Below, in pieces: positions 32,768 to 38,743 of a stretch of DNA of 39,503 nucleotides (within the stretch, counting starts at the first letter, position 1; the number at the start of each line of letters is the position of its first letter). The position numbers were made by a program, and so were the translations under genes. Source of the DNA: a virus; IMG/VR virus record IMGVR_UViG_3300025141_000263, positions 1 to 39,503 of that record; one strand, 5' to 3'. The notes beneath the pieces are model-generated. The model was not told the origin of the DNA, ran no database searches, and saw only the letters and a program-made list of their open reading frames with translations.

Positions 32768-33091
32768 ATGGCAATATTTAAAGTAGTTATAGAAATAGAT
32801 GAGCCAAATTTAGAAAGTGCAGAAGAACATATACTAAGTCTTTCAGGAAGTGACTTAGTAGATGAGATAGTAGAAGTAGATGAAGAACACAGGACTTACA
32901 AAAACATTAGTAGGTCACAAGTTATGTTAGAGGACAAGTTAGAAAAGGCTACACAGATTGTACAGCAACTGTGGTCATGCCTTAGCAGAGGCTACAAATA
33001 TGATGAAGCACAGATTCACATGAGAGCATTTATGGAAGGCAAGAGAACTATTAAAAAAGTTGTAGTGCTAGACAAGGAGGAGGTTGTTTAA
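32768..33091 (+). CDS. Hypothetical early protein
   Basis: 107 residues. The start (MAIFKVVIEIDEPNLESAEEHI) predicts a beta strand and helix, and acidic stretches follow (DEIVEVDEEHRTYK). Helices fill about 58-95. The stop TAA lies within GTTTAAAC at 33086, with GGAGGAGG just before it serving the next gene. Function unknown. Confidence 0.65.
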   Translation: MAIFKVVIEIDEPNLESAEEHILSLSGSDLVDEIVEVDEEHRTYKNISRSQVMLEDKLEKATQIVQQLWSCLSRGYKYDEAQIHMRAFMEGKRTIKKVVVLDKEEVV

Positions 33092-33094
33092 ACA

Positions 33095-33202
33095 ATGATG
33101 GATATAAAAAAAGTACATTGTGAGGATTGTAAAGAGTTGTTATCTAACGACCCTCATAAATGTATACACATAACAGGATACAGAAAAGAAAGAGAGGAAT
33201 AA
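33095..33202 (+). CDS. 35-residue zinc-knuckle-like miniprotein
   Basis: Two ATGs in a row at 33095 and 33098, preceded by GGAGGAGGTT-GTTTAAAC-A. Residues CEDC (9-12) and H..C.H (CxxC then H21, C23, H25) suggest a small zinc site. The very strong ribosome-binding site argues that this short frame is translated. Function unknown. Confidence 0.6.
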   Translation: MMDIKKVHCEDCKELLSNDPHKCIHITGYRKEREE

Positions 33203-33205
33203 ATA

Positions 33206-33379
33206 ATGGGTATTAAAGTAGAAAAAATAACTTTATTAGTATCAAGTGATACAGGTAATCAAGCATTTGATAGGATAATATCTATGGTGCAAGAAGGAGA
33301 ATTAATGGGAGAATATAAACTCATTGACTACGAAAATCCTACTGAATACGCATTGATAGAAAGTAAACACAGAGGATAA
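33206..33379 (+). CDS. 57-residue hypothetical protein
   Basis: ATG 3 bases after the previous stop, with AGAGAGGAA just upstream. The pattern is beta (KVEKITLLVSSD), helix (NQAFDRIISMVQEG), beta (YKLIDYENP), helix. No motif recognised. It is the last gene before a strong hairpin. Confidence 0.55.
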   Translation: MGIKVEKITLLVSSDTGNQAFDRIISMVQEGELMGEYKLIDYENPTEYALIESKHRG

Positions 33380-33406
33380 AGAATAATGACAAGAGATAGA
33401 TAAGTA

Positions 33407-33450
33407 GTTTAAACAAGGTGCAGGATATTTCATTGTTTGACCTGCACCTT
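33407..33450 (+). terminator. GTTTAAAC followed by a perfect 10-bp hairpin
   Basis: AAGGTGCAGG (33415..33424) pairs perfectly with CCTGCACCTT (33441..33450), loop 16. GTTTAAAC at 33407..33414 directly abuts the stem. No good U-tract follows. Together with 32710..32745 this shows that early-region hairpins and the palindrome go together, so this may be a transcription stop or pause site. Confidence 0.6.
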
Positions 33451-33531
33451 ACCTCTACAAAAAATTATTTATGTCTACACAAATAGACAAGAAGGACAGT
33501 ATAATTAAACAAGGATTGACATAGGAGAACT

Positions 33532-33684
33532 ATGATATATCAAGTAATAAGTGTCAGCGTGTATGGAGGCAGGATGACATGGGAGTTTGACAACGAGCAT
33601 GATGCGAAGTGCAAAGTTAGAGAACTCAAAGATTATGGAGGTATGTTTATAGTGAAGTTTCAACAGATAGAAACTTCTAAATAA
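33532..33684 (+). CDS. 50-residue hypothetical protein
   Basis: ATG preceded by ATAGGAGAACT, a good site. The peptide MIYQVISVSVYGGRMTWEFD predicts beta strands, followed by a helix (HDAKCKVRELKDYG) and another strand. A TATAAT at 33500..33505 could be a -10, but no fitting -35 was found. Function unknown. Confidence 0.55.
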   Translation: MIYQVISVSVYGGRMTWEFDNEHDAKCKVRELKDYGGMFIVKFQQIETSK

Positions 33685-33715
33685 ATAATACTTAATAGAA
33701 GAGGAGGAAGTAGCT

Positions 33716-33955
33716 ATGGCTAATATGTTTGATGACCCCAAATCATTAAAGACTTGGGCAATTAAATTAGCAAATGCTTGTGGTGGTCAAAAGGTGGAGA
33801 AGTCTATTATGTTAACAAAGACTAATCCCCAAAGACTCAGAGAATTATTAGATGAGTTTGTTAAAAACCATAATGAGAACACTATTAAAATAGCAAACGA
33901 AATTGCAGAACAAGAAAAGAAAAAGAAACCTACTAAGAAAGAAGAGGAGGAGTAA
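33716..33955 (+). CDS. Hypothetical early protein
   Basis: 79 residues, basic with a Lys/Glu C-terminal tail (EQEKKKKPTKKEEEE). It has SLKTWAIKLANACGG and an RLRELLDEF-like helix (NPQRLRELLDEFVKNH). Overlaps the next gene by one base (TAATG). The helical, charged form would suit a small nucleic-acid or protein-binding adaptor, but no family is recognised. Confidence 0.6.
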   Translation: MANMFDDPKSLKTWAIKLANACGGQKVEKSIMLTKTNPQRLRELLDEFVKNHNENTIKIANEIAEQEKKKKPTKKEEEE

Positions 33956-34155
33956 TGTCAGATTACTATTGGATTCCATTGCTAATTATATTTGCAGTGG
34001 TAGCTATCACACTGGCTTCAGTTACGATAATTGCTGTGGTTATGTGGATATGGGAGAACAGACCATTTAGATATATAAAGTTAAGCGAAGATGCAGTTGA
34101 TTTTATAGATGAATTACAAAGAGATATGTATGAGGATGATTTCAATGAGCGTTGA
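33955..34155 (+). CDS. Single-span membrane protein
   Basis: 66 residues. One long hydrophobic segment (about 6-33: WIPLLIIFAVVAITLASVTIIAVV...), then an acidic tail (LSEDAVDFIDELQRDMYEDDF). It overlaps the following HTH gene by 11 bases. An early membrane protein may alter the host envelope or block superinfection; this is inference. Confidence 0.65.
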   Translation: MSDYYWIPLLIIFAVVAITLASVTIIAVVMWIWENRPFRYIKLSEDAVDFIDELQRDMYEDDFNER

Positions 34156-34378
34156 TAAAGATACATTGATTACAAAATTAAGACACATACAGAAAAAAAT
34201 TGACATAAAGACAAGTAGTTTAAACGAGCTACACAAAGAAAAAAAAAGTGTCATTGTCTTTTGTTACAGTAATGGTATGTCAGCAATATCTATTGCACAA
34301 GCATTGAACATGACACGACAGAGGGTATATAAAATACTAGAAGAGAACAAAGAAGAGAACAAAGAAGAGGAGGAGTAA
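34145..34378 (+). CDS. Small HTH DNA-binding protein
   Basis: I start at the ATG at 34145 rather than the longer frame, because it has GAGGAT upstream and overlaps its neighbour less; this gives 77 residues. An N-terminal helix pair leads to a helix-turn-helix (about 43-65, GMSAISIAQALNMTRQRVYKIL) like those of sigma-70 region 4 and related small regulators. The C-terminus is a Glu/Lys tail made of a repeated ENKEENKEE. It is the only stand-alone HTH gene in the window, so it is the leading candidate for reading GTTTAAAC or the ACTAYATRTAGT palindromes. Confidence 0.7.
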   Translation: MSVDKDTLITKLRHIQKKIDIKTSSLNELHKEKKSVIVFCYSNGMSAISIAQALNMTRQRVYKILEENKEENKEEEE

Positions 34379-35211
34379 TGCCTAAATTTAATTTAGATAA
34401 TTATGAAACAGTAGAAGATAGACTAAAAGTATTTTGGAAAGATAATCCAAATGCAAGAATAAATACAGAGATAGCACACATAACTGAAGATGGTACATGT
34501 GTGACTATTAGAGCAGAAGTGTTTAAACAAGAGGATGATGCAAGACCAGTGGCTACAGGTATAGCACAAGAAACTAAAGGGCAAGGTGGATTTGCTAACG
34601 CAGATGCGTGGATGGAGAACTGCGAAACATCTGCTATTGGTAGAGCTTTAGCTAACTGGAAGTATCAAGGCAACACAAAGCCAAGACCTAGCAGAGAAGA
34701 AATGTCTAAGGTACAAGTGGAGAAGAAACCAGTAAAGAAACCTACTAAGAAAGAACAAGAAGCTATGGAAAAGGTTGCTGATGAAATGGTATCAGAAAAA
34801 ACTGAGGGCAAGAATGCTAAACAACTGAATAAAGTTATTGCAGGTTTTGGTTTTAGTAAAGATGTAGCCGATACATATAAAGCAGAAGCCTTTAAAAAAT
34901 CTAAATTATCTAATGATGTTGAGTCATGGACTAATGATGAGATGAGTAAATTCTTAGATTTATTTGAGGAGGCTTCAGAAACAAAAACTAATCCAATAGA
35001 AGAAGTGTTTGGAGAAGTGATAGAAAAAGTAATACCTACATGCCCTGATTGTAAAGAATCACAGTGGATAGAGGACAACAGGGAGAAGAAAGATAAAGAC
35101 CCAGAAAAATTTGGAGCAATTCCAAGTTGGAGTTGCAGTACATATCAAGGTAAAAAAGGTTGTGGATGGGTAGCTTGGGGTAACACAGACTGCCCTAAAG
35201 AATGGCTTTAG
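34378..35211 (+). CDS. Probable recombination / single-strand annealing-type protein
   Basis: 277 residues. The N-terminal domain contains MENCETSAIGRALANW (79-94); the ETSxxGRALA block is familiar from phage proteins linked to ssDNA binding or annealing, often next to nucleases, though I cannot place it firmly in Erf, RecT or Sak. A Lys-rich linker (about 112-130) follows, then a helical part, then a C-terminal zinc ribbon (C222, C225, C253, C262). A nuclease lies three genes downstream, which fits a recombination module. The start overlaps the HTH gene's stop. Confidence 0.55.
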   Translation: MPKFNLDNYETVEDRLKVFWKDNPNARINTEIAHITEDGTCVTIRAEVFKQEDDARPVATGIAQETKGQGGFANADAWMENCETSAIGRALANWKYQGNTKPRPSREEMSKVQVEKKPVKKPTKKEQEAMEKVADEMVSEKTEGKNAKQLNKVIAGFGFSKDVADTYKAEAFKKSKLSNDVESWTNDEMSKFLDLFEEASETKTNPIEEVFGEVIEKVIPTCPDCKESQWIEDNREKKDKDPEKFGAIPSWSCSTYQGKKGCGWVAWGNTDCPKEWL

Positions 35212-35498
35212 AACAAGCAGGTGGAGGTAGTTTAAACGACCTTATAAAAAAAATTAAAGACAGGTTTCCTGAACATAATTTTGACATACCACCTGAACCA
35301 GATACAAAATGCAAGAGCCAATATGACTGCAAGGGTTTACGCAACATAACCTACAGAGATTCAGAAGGTGACATCTATTGTGGTAGAAGATTTAAACTGC
35401 AAGATGCTAACAACTCATACGCATGGACATACAAGGAGTGTCATGCTTTATTACAAAAGAAAAGACAAGGAGGAATACAAGATGAAATACCATTCTAA
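35202..35498 (+). CDS. Cys-rich hypothetical protein
   Basis: 98 residues, overlapping the preceding gene by 10 bases. C37, C43, C59 and C79 (CKSQYDCKG, YCGR, KECHALL) could hold a metal ion. It ends with EIPF, like phage ssDNA-binding or replisome-interacting proteins with acidic/aromatic tails, a weak hint. One GTTTAAAC site is near its start (35230). Function unknown. Confidence 0.55.
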   Translation: MALEQAGGGSLNDLIKKIKDRFPEHNFDIPPEPDTKCKSQYDCKGLRNITYRDSEGDIYCGRRFKLQDANNSYAWTYKECHALLQKKRQGGIQDEIPF

Positions 35499-35844
35499 AG
35501 AAACAGATTATGGTTTCAATGGATTGATTAATATATTTAATCAGAAAGAAATAGACATGAATGAGTGGGTGTTTAAACAACTAGACAAAGAACGAGGTGG
35601 TATAAAGTTTATGTTGCCTAATGCAGAAGGTGAAATCTATTTAAAGTGGGATGACTTATATTATATTGATATTACATTCATAACTACAAAGCAAAAATAT
35701 AATCAAGCAGTTTCATTGGGTGATTTAAAAGATATGATTACTTTATTAGAAGACCAAAGACAAAGAACTGTAGCAAACATAAGAGATATGTTAAAAGAAA
35801 AGTTTGGTAGTAATAAAGAACGAACAGATGGTTTACCTTTCTAA
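35482..35844 (+). CDS. Hypothetical recombination-module protein
   Basis: The real start is the ATG at 35482, with AAGGAGG 8 bases before it, giving 120 residues; upstream ATGs lie within the previous gene. It is beta-rich in the middle (YLKWDDLYYIDITFIT) and helical later (LGDLKDMITLLEDQRQRTVANIRDML), and ends in DGLPF, an acidic/aromatic tip similar to the preceding protein's DEIPF. Such tips occur in SSB-like proteins that recruit partners. No clear OB fold is provable by eye. Confidence 0.55.
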   Translation: MKYHSKETDYGFNGLINIFNQKEIDMNEWVFKQLDKERGGIKFMLPNAEGEIYLKWDDLYYIDITFITTKQKYNQAVSLGDLKDMITLLEDQRQRTVANIRDMLKEKFGSNKERTDGLPF

Positions 35845-36320
35845 TGGGTAGTACATACAAAGACTCATACAAGGATAGAAACTCAGGTGAAGATATGGCT
35901 GACCTTGCTATGCAGAAGCATCTTAAAGACAATGGTTGTGTAGAGTATCAAGACTATTTAAGAATAGGAACTGACCCAAAAGAAAATAAACTAAATTTAT
36001 TTTGGTACGCAACAAAGATACTTTTAGTGCCTGACTACATACTTGTGCGTAAAGGTTTTATATTTTTTATTGAAGTCAAAGGAACTAACAAATTAAAAGC
36101 TGAAGACTATTACAAGATACAAGAGATGGCTTTCAAAGGTTCTAAATATAAAGAGGTAAAGGTAGGAATTATGTACTTTGCCCACAAGGATGCCGAACCT
36201 GTGTGGATAGACCACAACAAATTGTATGATTATTGGATAGACCCACGCATACCTATGAAGTATTATCCAGAGTTAGACTTTCAAGGTAACAAAAAAGCAT
36301 ACAAAGAAATACCTGCATAA
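35844..36320 (+). CDS. PD-(D/E)XK nuclease, Holliday-junction-resolvase-like
   Basis: 158 residues. VPDYILVRKGFIFFIEVKG contains P63-D64 and E77-V-K79, the PD-(D/E)XK metal site, followed by a helix with KAEDYYKIQEM. Size and arrangement match small phage resolvases or VRR-NUC/RecB-like nucleases. Likely acts on branched or broken DNA during replication or packaging. It ends the rightward block; the convergent metallophosphoesterase gene ends 75 bases away, with no strong terminator visible between them. Confidence 0.75.
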   Translation: MGSTYKDSYKDRNSGEDMADLAMQKHLKDNGCVEYQDYLRIGTDPKENKLNLFWYATKILLVPDYILVRKGFIFFIEVKGTNKLKAEDYYKIQEMAFKGSKYKEVKVGIMYFAHKDAEPVWIDHNKLYDYWIDPRIPMKYYPELDFQGNKKAYKEIPA

Positions 36321-36394
36321 GCCTATAAACACTGAGGATTTACACCTCTGAGGATTGATTCTAAGACAATAGTATTTAGTTGTGGCACTATGTC

Positions 36395-37561
36395 CTACAG
36401 AATTTTAAGATTATCCCAACCTTTTTTGTTTACTGTAAATGTAAGCACACCTGGATGACTCCACATACCAGTTCTTGCAGTAAAGTCCAATGACTTATCT
36501 AAACTAGGAGATTGAAACCAAGTTCTATCACCTTGTTGCTTTGCACGAAAGTGATGATAGTGACCTGTAATAAGAATCTGACATTCACCTGCAGGAAGAA
36601 AGCCATACATCTGACCCTTCCACCAATTCTCTATTTTGTTTTCAGGATTCCCACTGCCACTGCTCATATGTCCATGACTAAACCCACAAGTTATACCTTT
36701 AATATCTAGTACTTGATGGAATCCATCAGGTACTTCTACAGATACTTTATTATATCTATCTGGATTAGCTTTCATTATTTCTTCACATATCTGTAGGTGC
36801 ATAGTATCTGTGTTGTCTAATCTATTAGTAACAACTTGACCTTTCTGTGAACGAGAAGCCTCTCCATGATTACCAGGAACTCCTGCCAAAGTTAACTTAT
36901 CAGCATGAGGTAGGAATGTTTCTATGGTTTTCATTATCATAGACCTAGCTAACGCATACTGTTCTATCATTGTGAGTTCAATATTAAATGCTTGACTGTC
37001 ATAGAATCCATAACAGTTTTCTGTAAGGTCACCTAGACCTACCATGTATATCTCATCTATCATTACACCTGACTTACGCAGTTCTTTTATTCTGTTTACT
37101 GAATCTTGTAGTGCTATGTCATATCTTTTGATAGTGTTCTCAACACCATAATCTTTTTTTCCAAGCTGCCAGTCTGCCATAAAAAACAAAAAAGCAGTGT
37201 CACCTCCATGTGTTTTAGGTTTTAATGTTGGTTTTCTACTTGCTTGTTTAAACAATGCTTGAAAGTATTTATCTTGTCCAGGTCTTTTCTTCTTTACAAG
37301 TCCTTTAAAAGCAAAGAATGTTTCTGTTCTTCCTCCCTTTAATTGAACTTGCCATGAAGATGACCTAACTGTACCCTCAATTTCGTATAGTTTTGGGTCG
37401 TAACCCCATTGTCTGAGTATCTCATCAAACTTGTTATTGTAATTTGGGTCTGTTCCTACATGTGTGATTTCACCTTGACCAGTGTGGTCATTGATGTCTA
37501 CGCCAGGTTTCCATCCAGATTTGTAGAAGTTGTTACCCCATTCTTCTGGTACTTTAGGCAT
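36395..37561 (-). CDS. Calcineurin-like metallophosphoesterase
   Basis: 388 residues. Metal-binding blocks in order: ADWQLG (D130, with Q132 where the family usually has His), GLGDLTE (D178), GVPGNHGE (N231, H232), FSHGHM (H296) and ITGHYHH (H334, H336). This order is that of phosphoesterases such as SbcD/Mre11-like nucleases and small phosphatases. An N-terminal domain of about 110 residues precedes the catalytic part. Ribosome-binding site AAAGGAGG is strong. A DNA-repair or nucleotide role is likely; the substrate is unknown. One GTTTAAAC (37246) lies inside. Confidence 0.8.
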   Translation of the reverse strand: MPKVPEEWGNNFYKSGWKPGVDINDHTGQGEITHVGTDPNYNNKFDEILRQWGYDPKLYEIEGTVRSSSWQVQLKGGRTETFFAFKGLVKKKRPGQDKYFQALFKQASRKPTLKPKTHGGDTAFLFFMADWQLGKKDYGVENTIKRYDIALQDSVNRIKELRKSGVMIDEIYMVGLGDLTENCYGFYDSQAFNIELTMIEQYALARSMIMKTIETFLPHADKLTLAGVPGNHGEASRSQKGQVVTNRLDNTDTMHLQICEEIMKANPDRYNKVSVEVPDGFHQVLDIKGITCGFSHGHMSSGSGNPENKIENWWKGQMYGFLPAGECQILITGHYHHFRAKQQGDRTWFQSPSLDKSLDFTARTGMWSHPGVLTFTVNKKGWDNLKIL

Positions 37562-37615
37562 GATACCTCCTTTGCCCTGTTAATATCATTATACAGGACT
37601 AAGAAGACAATATTT

Positions 37616-37897
37616 TTATTTAGATATTTGTTTTTTAGCGTATGTCTTGACAACTGCTAGTGCAGCACCACCACCTGCAAGTGCAGCTAACTGTATTACT
37701 TCAGCATCTACACCTACTAAAGGTGCAACTGTTAATGCACCAATGAACGCTTCAATGAAGGTCCAGGCAGTTCTTTCAATCATATCTTTAAGCTCTTCGC
37801 TCAATGTATACTCCCACGAATCAGACCAAGGTGTCCACCAAACATCTTTCTTAAATGTACCATCTTGGTTTCTTGCTCTTTTTAGTTTCTCAAACAT
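37616..37897 (-). CDS. Holin, r1t-like
   Basis: 93 residues. Two hydrophobic segments (about 44-62 and 68-83) with the helix start ERTAWTFIEAFIGALTVA and the later AALAGGGAALAVVKTYAKK resemble r1t-type holins of phages of Gram-positive bacteria. A polar N-terminus (about 1-40) precedes them. It overlaps the putative lysin gene by one base, the classic lysis pair. Holins make the membrane hole that releases or activates the endolysin. Confidence 0.7.
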   Translation of the reverse strand: MFEKLKRARNQDGTFKKDVWWTPWSDSWEYTLSEELKDMIERTAWTFIEAFIGALTVAPLVGVDAEVIQLAALAGGGAALAVVKTYAKKQISK

Positions 37898-38484
37898 TAT
37901 ATTATGTCCTTTCCATCAAGTTTAGCAGAGAGTACTTGAATCTCCCCACTAATCTCTTGGAGTTTCTCATAAACACTATCAGGTTTAATGAAATCTGGAC
38001 TAGCAGCATTACTTAATTCCTTACCATCTAAGTCTATCTTGCTGTATTCTATGGTAACTTTCTTACCTTGTAGTAATTGATTTGCCACTTTTGAATACAT
38101 TTTTTTGTACGCCACAGTACTTGAACCAACCATACCATTAAAGTTTATATCTAAGTCTTGTTGTGTTTCTCCTACGATCAGGCAACCTGATGTATGTTCA
38201 TCTGTATTACCTGTGTGTATAAGTATGTATGTAAATCCTGGTACATCTTGTAAATGTAACATACCATAGTGTGCATTCTTATATCTAGCTGAATACTTAG
38301 CGTGGAATCCACCAGTCTTTCTAAACTTTATATCGTATGTACCTTCAGGTATGCAGGTTTCGTGCATTACCTTTACTGCTTGGTACTGGTCCTCTAATGT
38401 ATAACATTCAAACACACCATCAATAAATAACAAACCATTGGTTGCATCTTTACCGAATTGTGTTCTTACTACTTGTAGTTTCAT
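37897..38484 (-). CDS. DUF5675 protein, candidate endolysin
   Basis: 195 residues. The N-terminal domain has LEDQ, CIPEGTYDIKF, LHLQDVPGFTYILIHTGNT (H90) and HTSGCLIVGE (S99-G100-C101). These are DUF5675 hallmarks. The H...SGC arrangement recalls the catalytic pattern of L,D-transpeptidases, so a peptidoglycan-active role is plausible. It is directly upstream of the holin and no other lysin is visible in the lysis block. The C-terminal 45 residues are a polar helix, possibly a wall-binding or dimerisation tail. Confidence 0.65.
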   Translation of the reverse strand: MKLQVVRTQFGKDATNGLLFIDGVFECYTLEDQYQAVKVMHETCIPEGTYDIKFRKTGGFHAKYSARYKNAHYGMLHLQDVPGFTYILIHTGNTDEHTSGCLIVGETQQDLDINFNGMVGSSTVAYKKMYSKVANQLLQGKKVTIEYSKIDLDGKELSNAASPDFIKPDSVYEKLQEISGEIQVLSAKLDGKDII

Positions 38485-38560
38485 TGTATCTCCTATCTGT
38501 GTCCGTACTTACAGGTACATATTGTAACATAAGTACCATTTCTTTTTTCAGTGTAACAAC

Positions 38561-38743
38561 TCATTTTCTAAATCTAATAGTGAGTAGCCATATACCTAAT
38601 GTAATTAAAGTCGCAAGACCTGTAACCTGTTGAGCTGAACCTGTCAATGTAAGCGTAGCTATAACCAAACCTACTAATGTCCAACTAAGATTTAAAGTTT
38701 CTTTAATTATCTCTACAAACCAAGACCATATCTTCTTAATCAT
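38561..38743 (-). CDS. Two-span membrane protein
   Basis: 60 residues. Hydrophobic segments at about 20-34 and 40-56 around a short polar loop (TGSAQQVTG), with a basic end (IRFRK). Overlaps the acidic gene's stop by one base. A holin or antiholin partner is possible because of its place beside the lysis genes. Confidence 0.65.
   Translation of the reverse strand: MIKKIWSWFVEIIKETLNLSWTLVGLVIATLTLTGSAQQVTGLATLITLGIWLLTIRFRK

Larger units (their letters stand above)
29257..35578 (+). repeat. Dispersed GTTTAAAC palindrome array (22 copies)
   Basis: First bases at 29257, 29315, 29763, 29808, 30000, 30275, 30484, 30663, 30822, 30985, 31153, 31579, 31734, 31985, 32305, 32745, 33086, 33407, 34218, 34521, 35230 and 35571. 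Outside this region there are only five: 10042, 12449, 19140, 21774 and 37246. By rough arithmetic at about one-third G+C, one or two would be expected in the whole window. The base after the motif is A in 21 of the 27 copies, giving a rightward polarity GTTTAAACA. Thirteen of the 22 are inside coding sequence (8 read as FK, 5 as LN), four provide stop codons, and five are intergenic. Confidence 0.9.

Noticed and set aside
29257-35578. The GTTTAAAC array as a CRISPR array
   Set aside because: Spacing is irregular (45-811 bp), the repeat is only 8 bp, and most copies lie inside genes.
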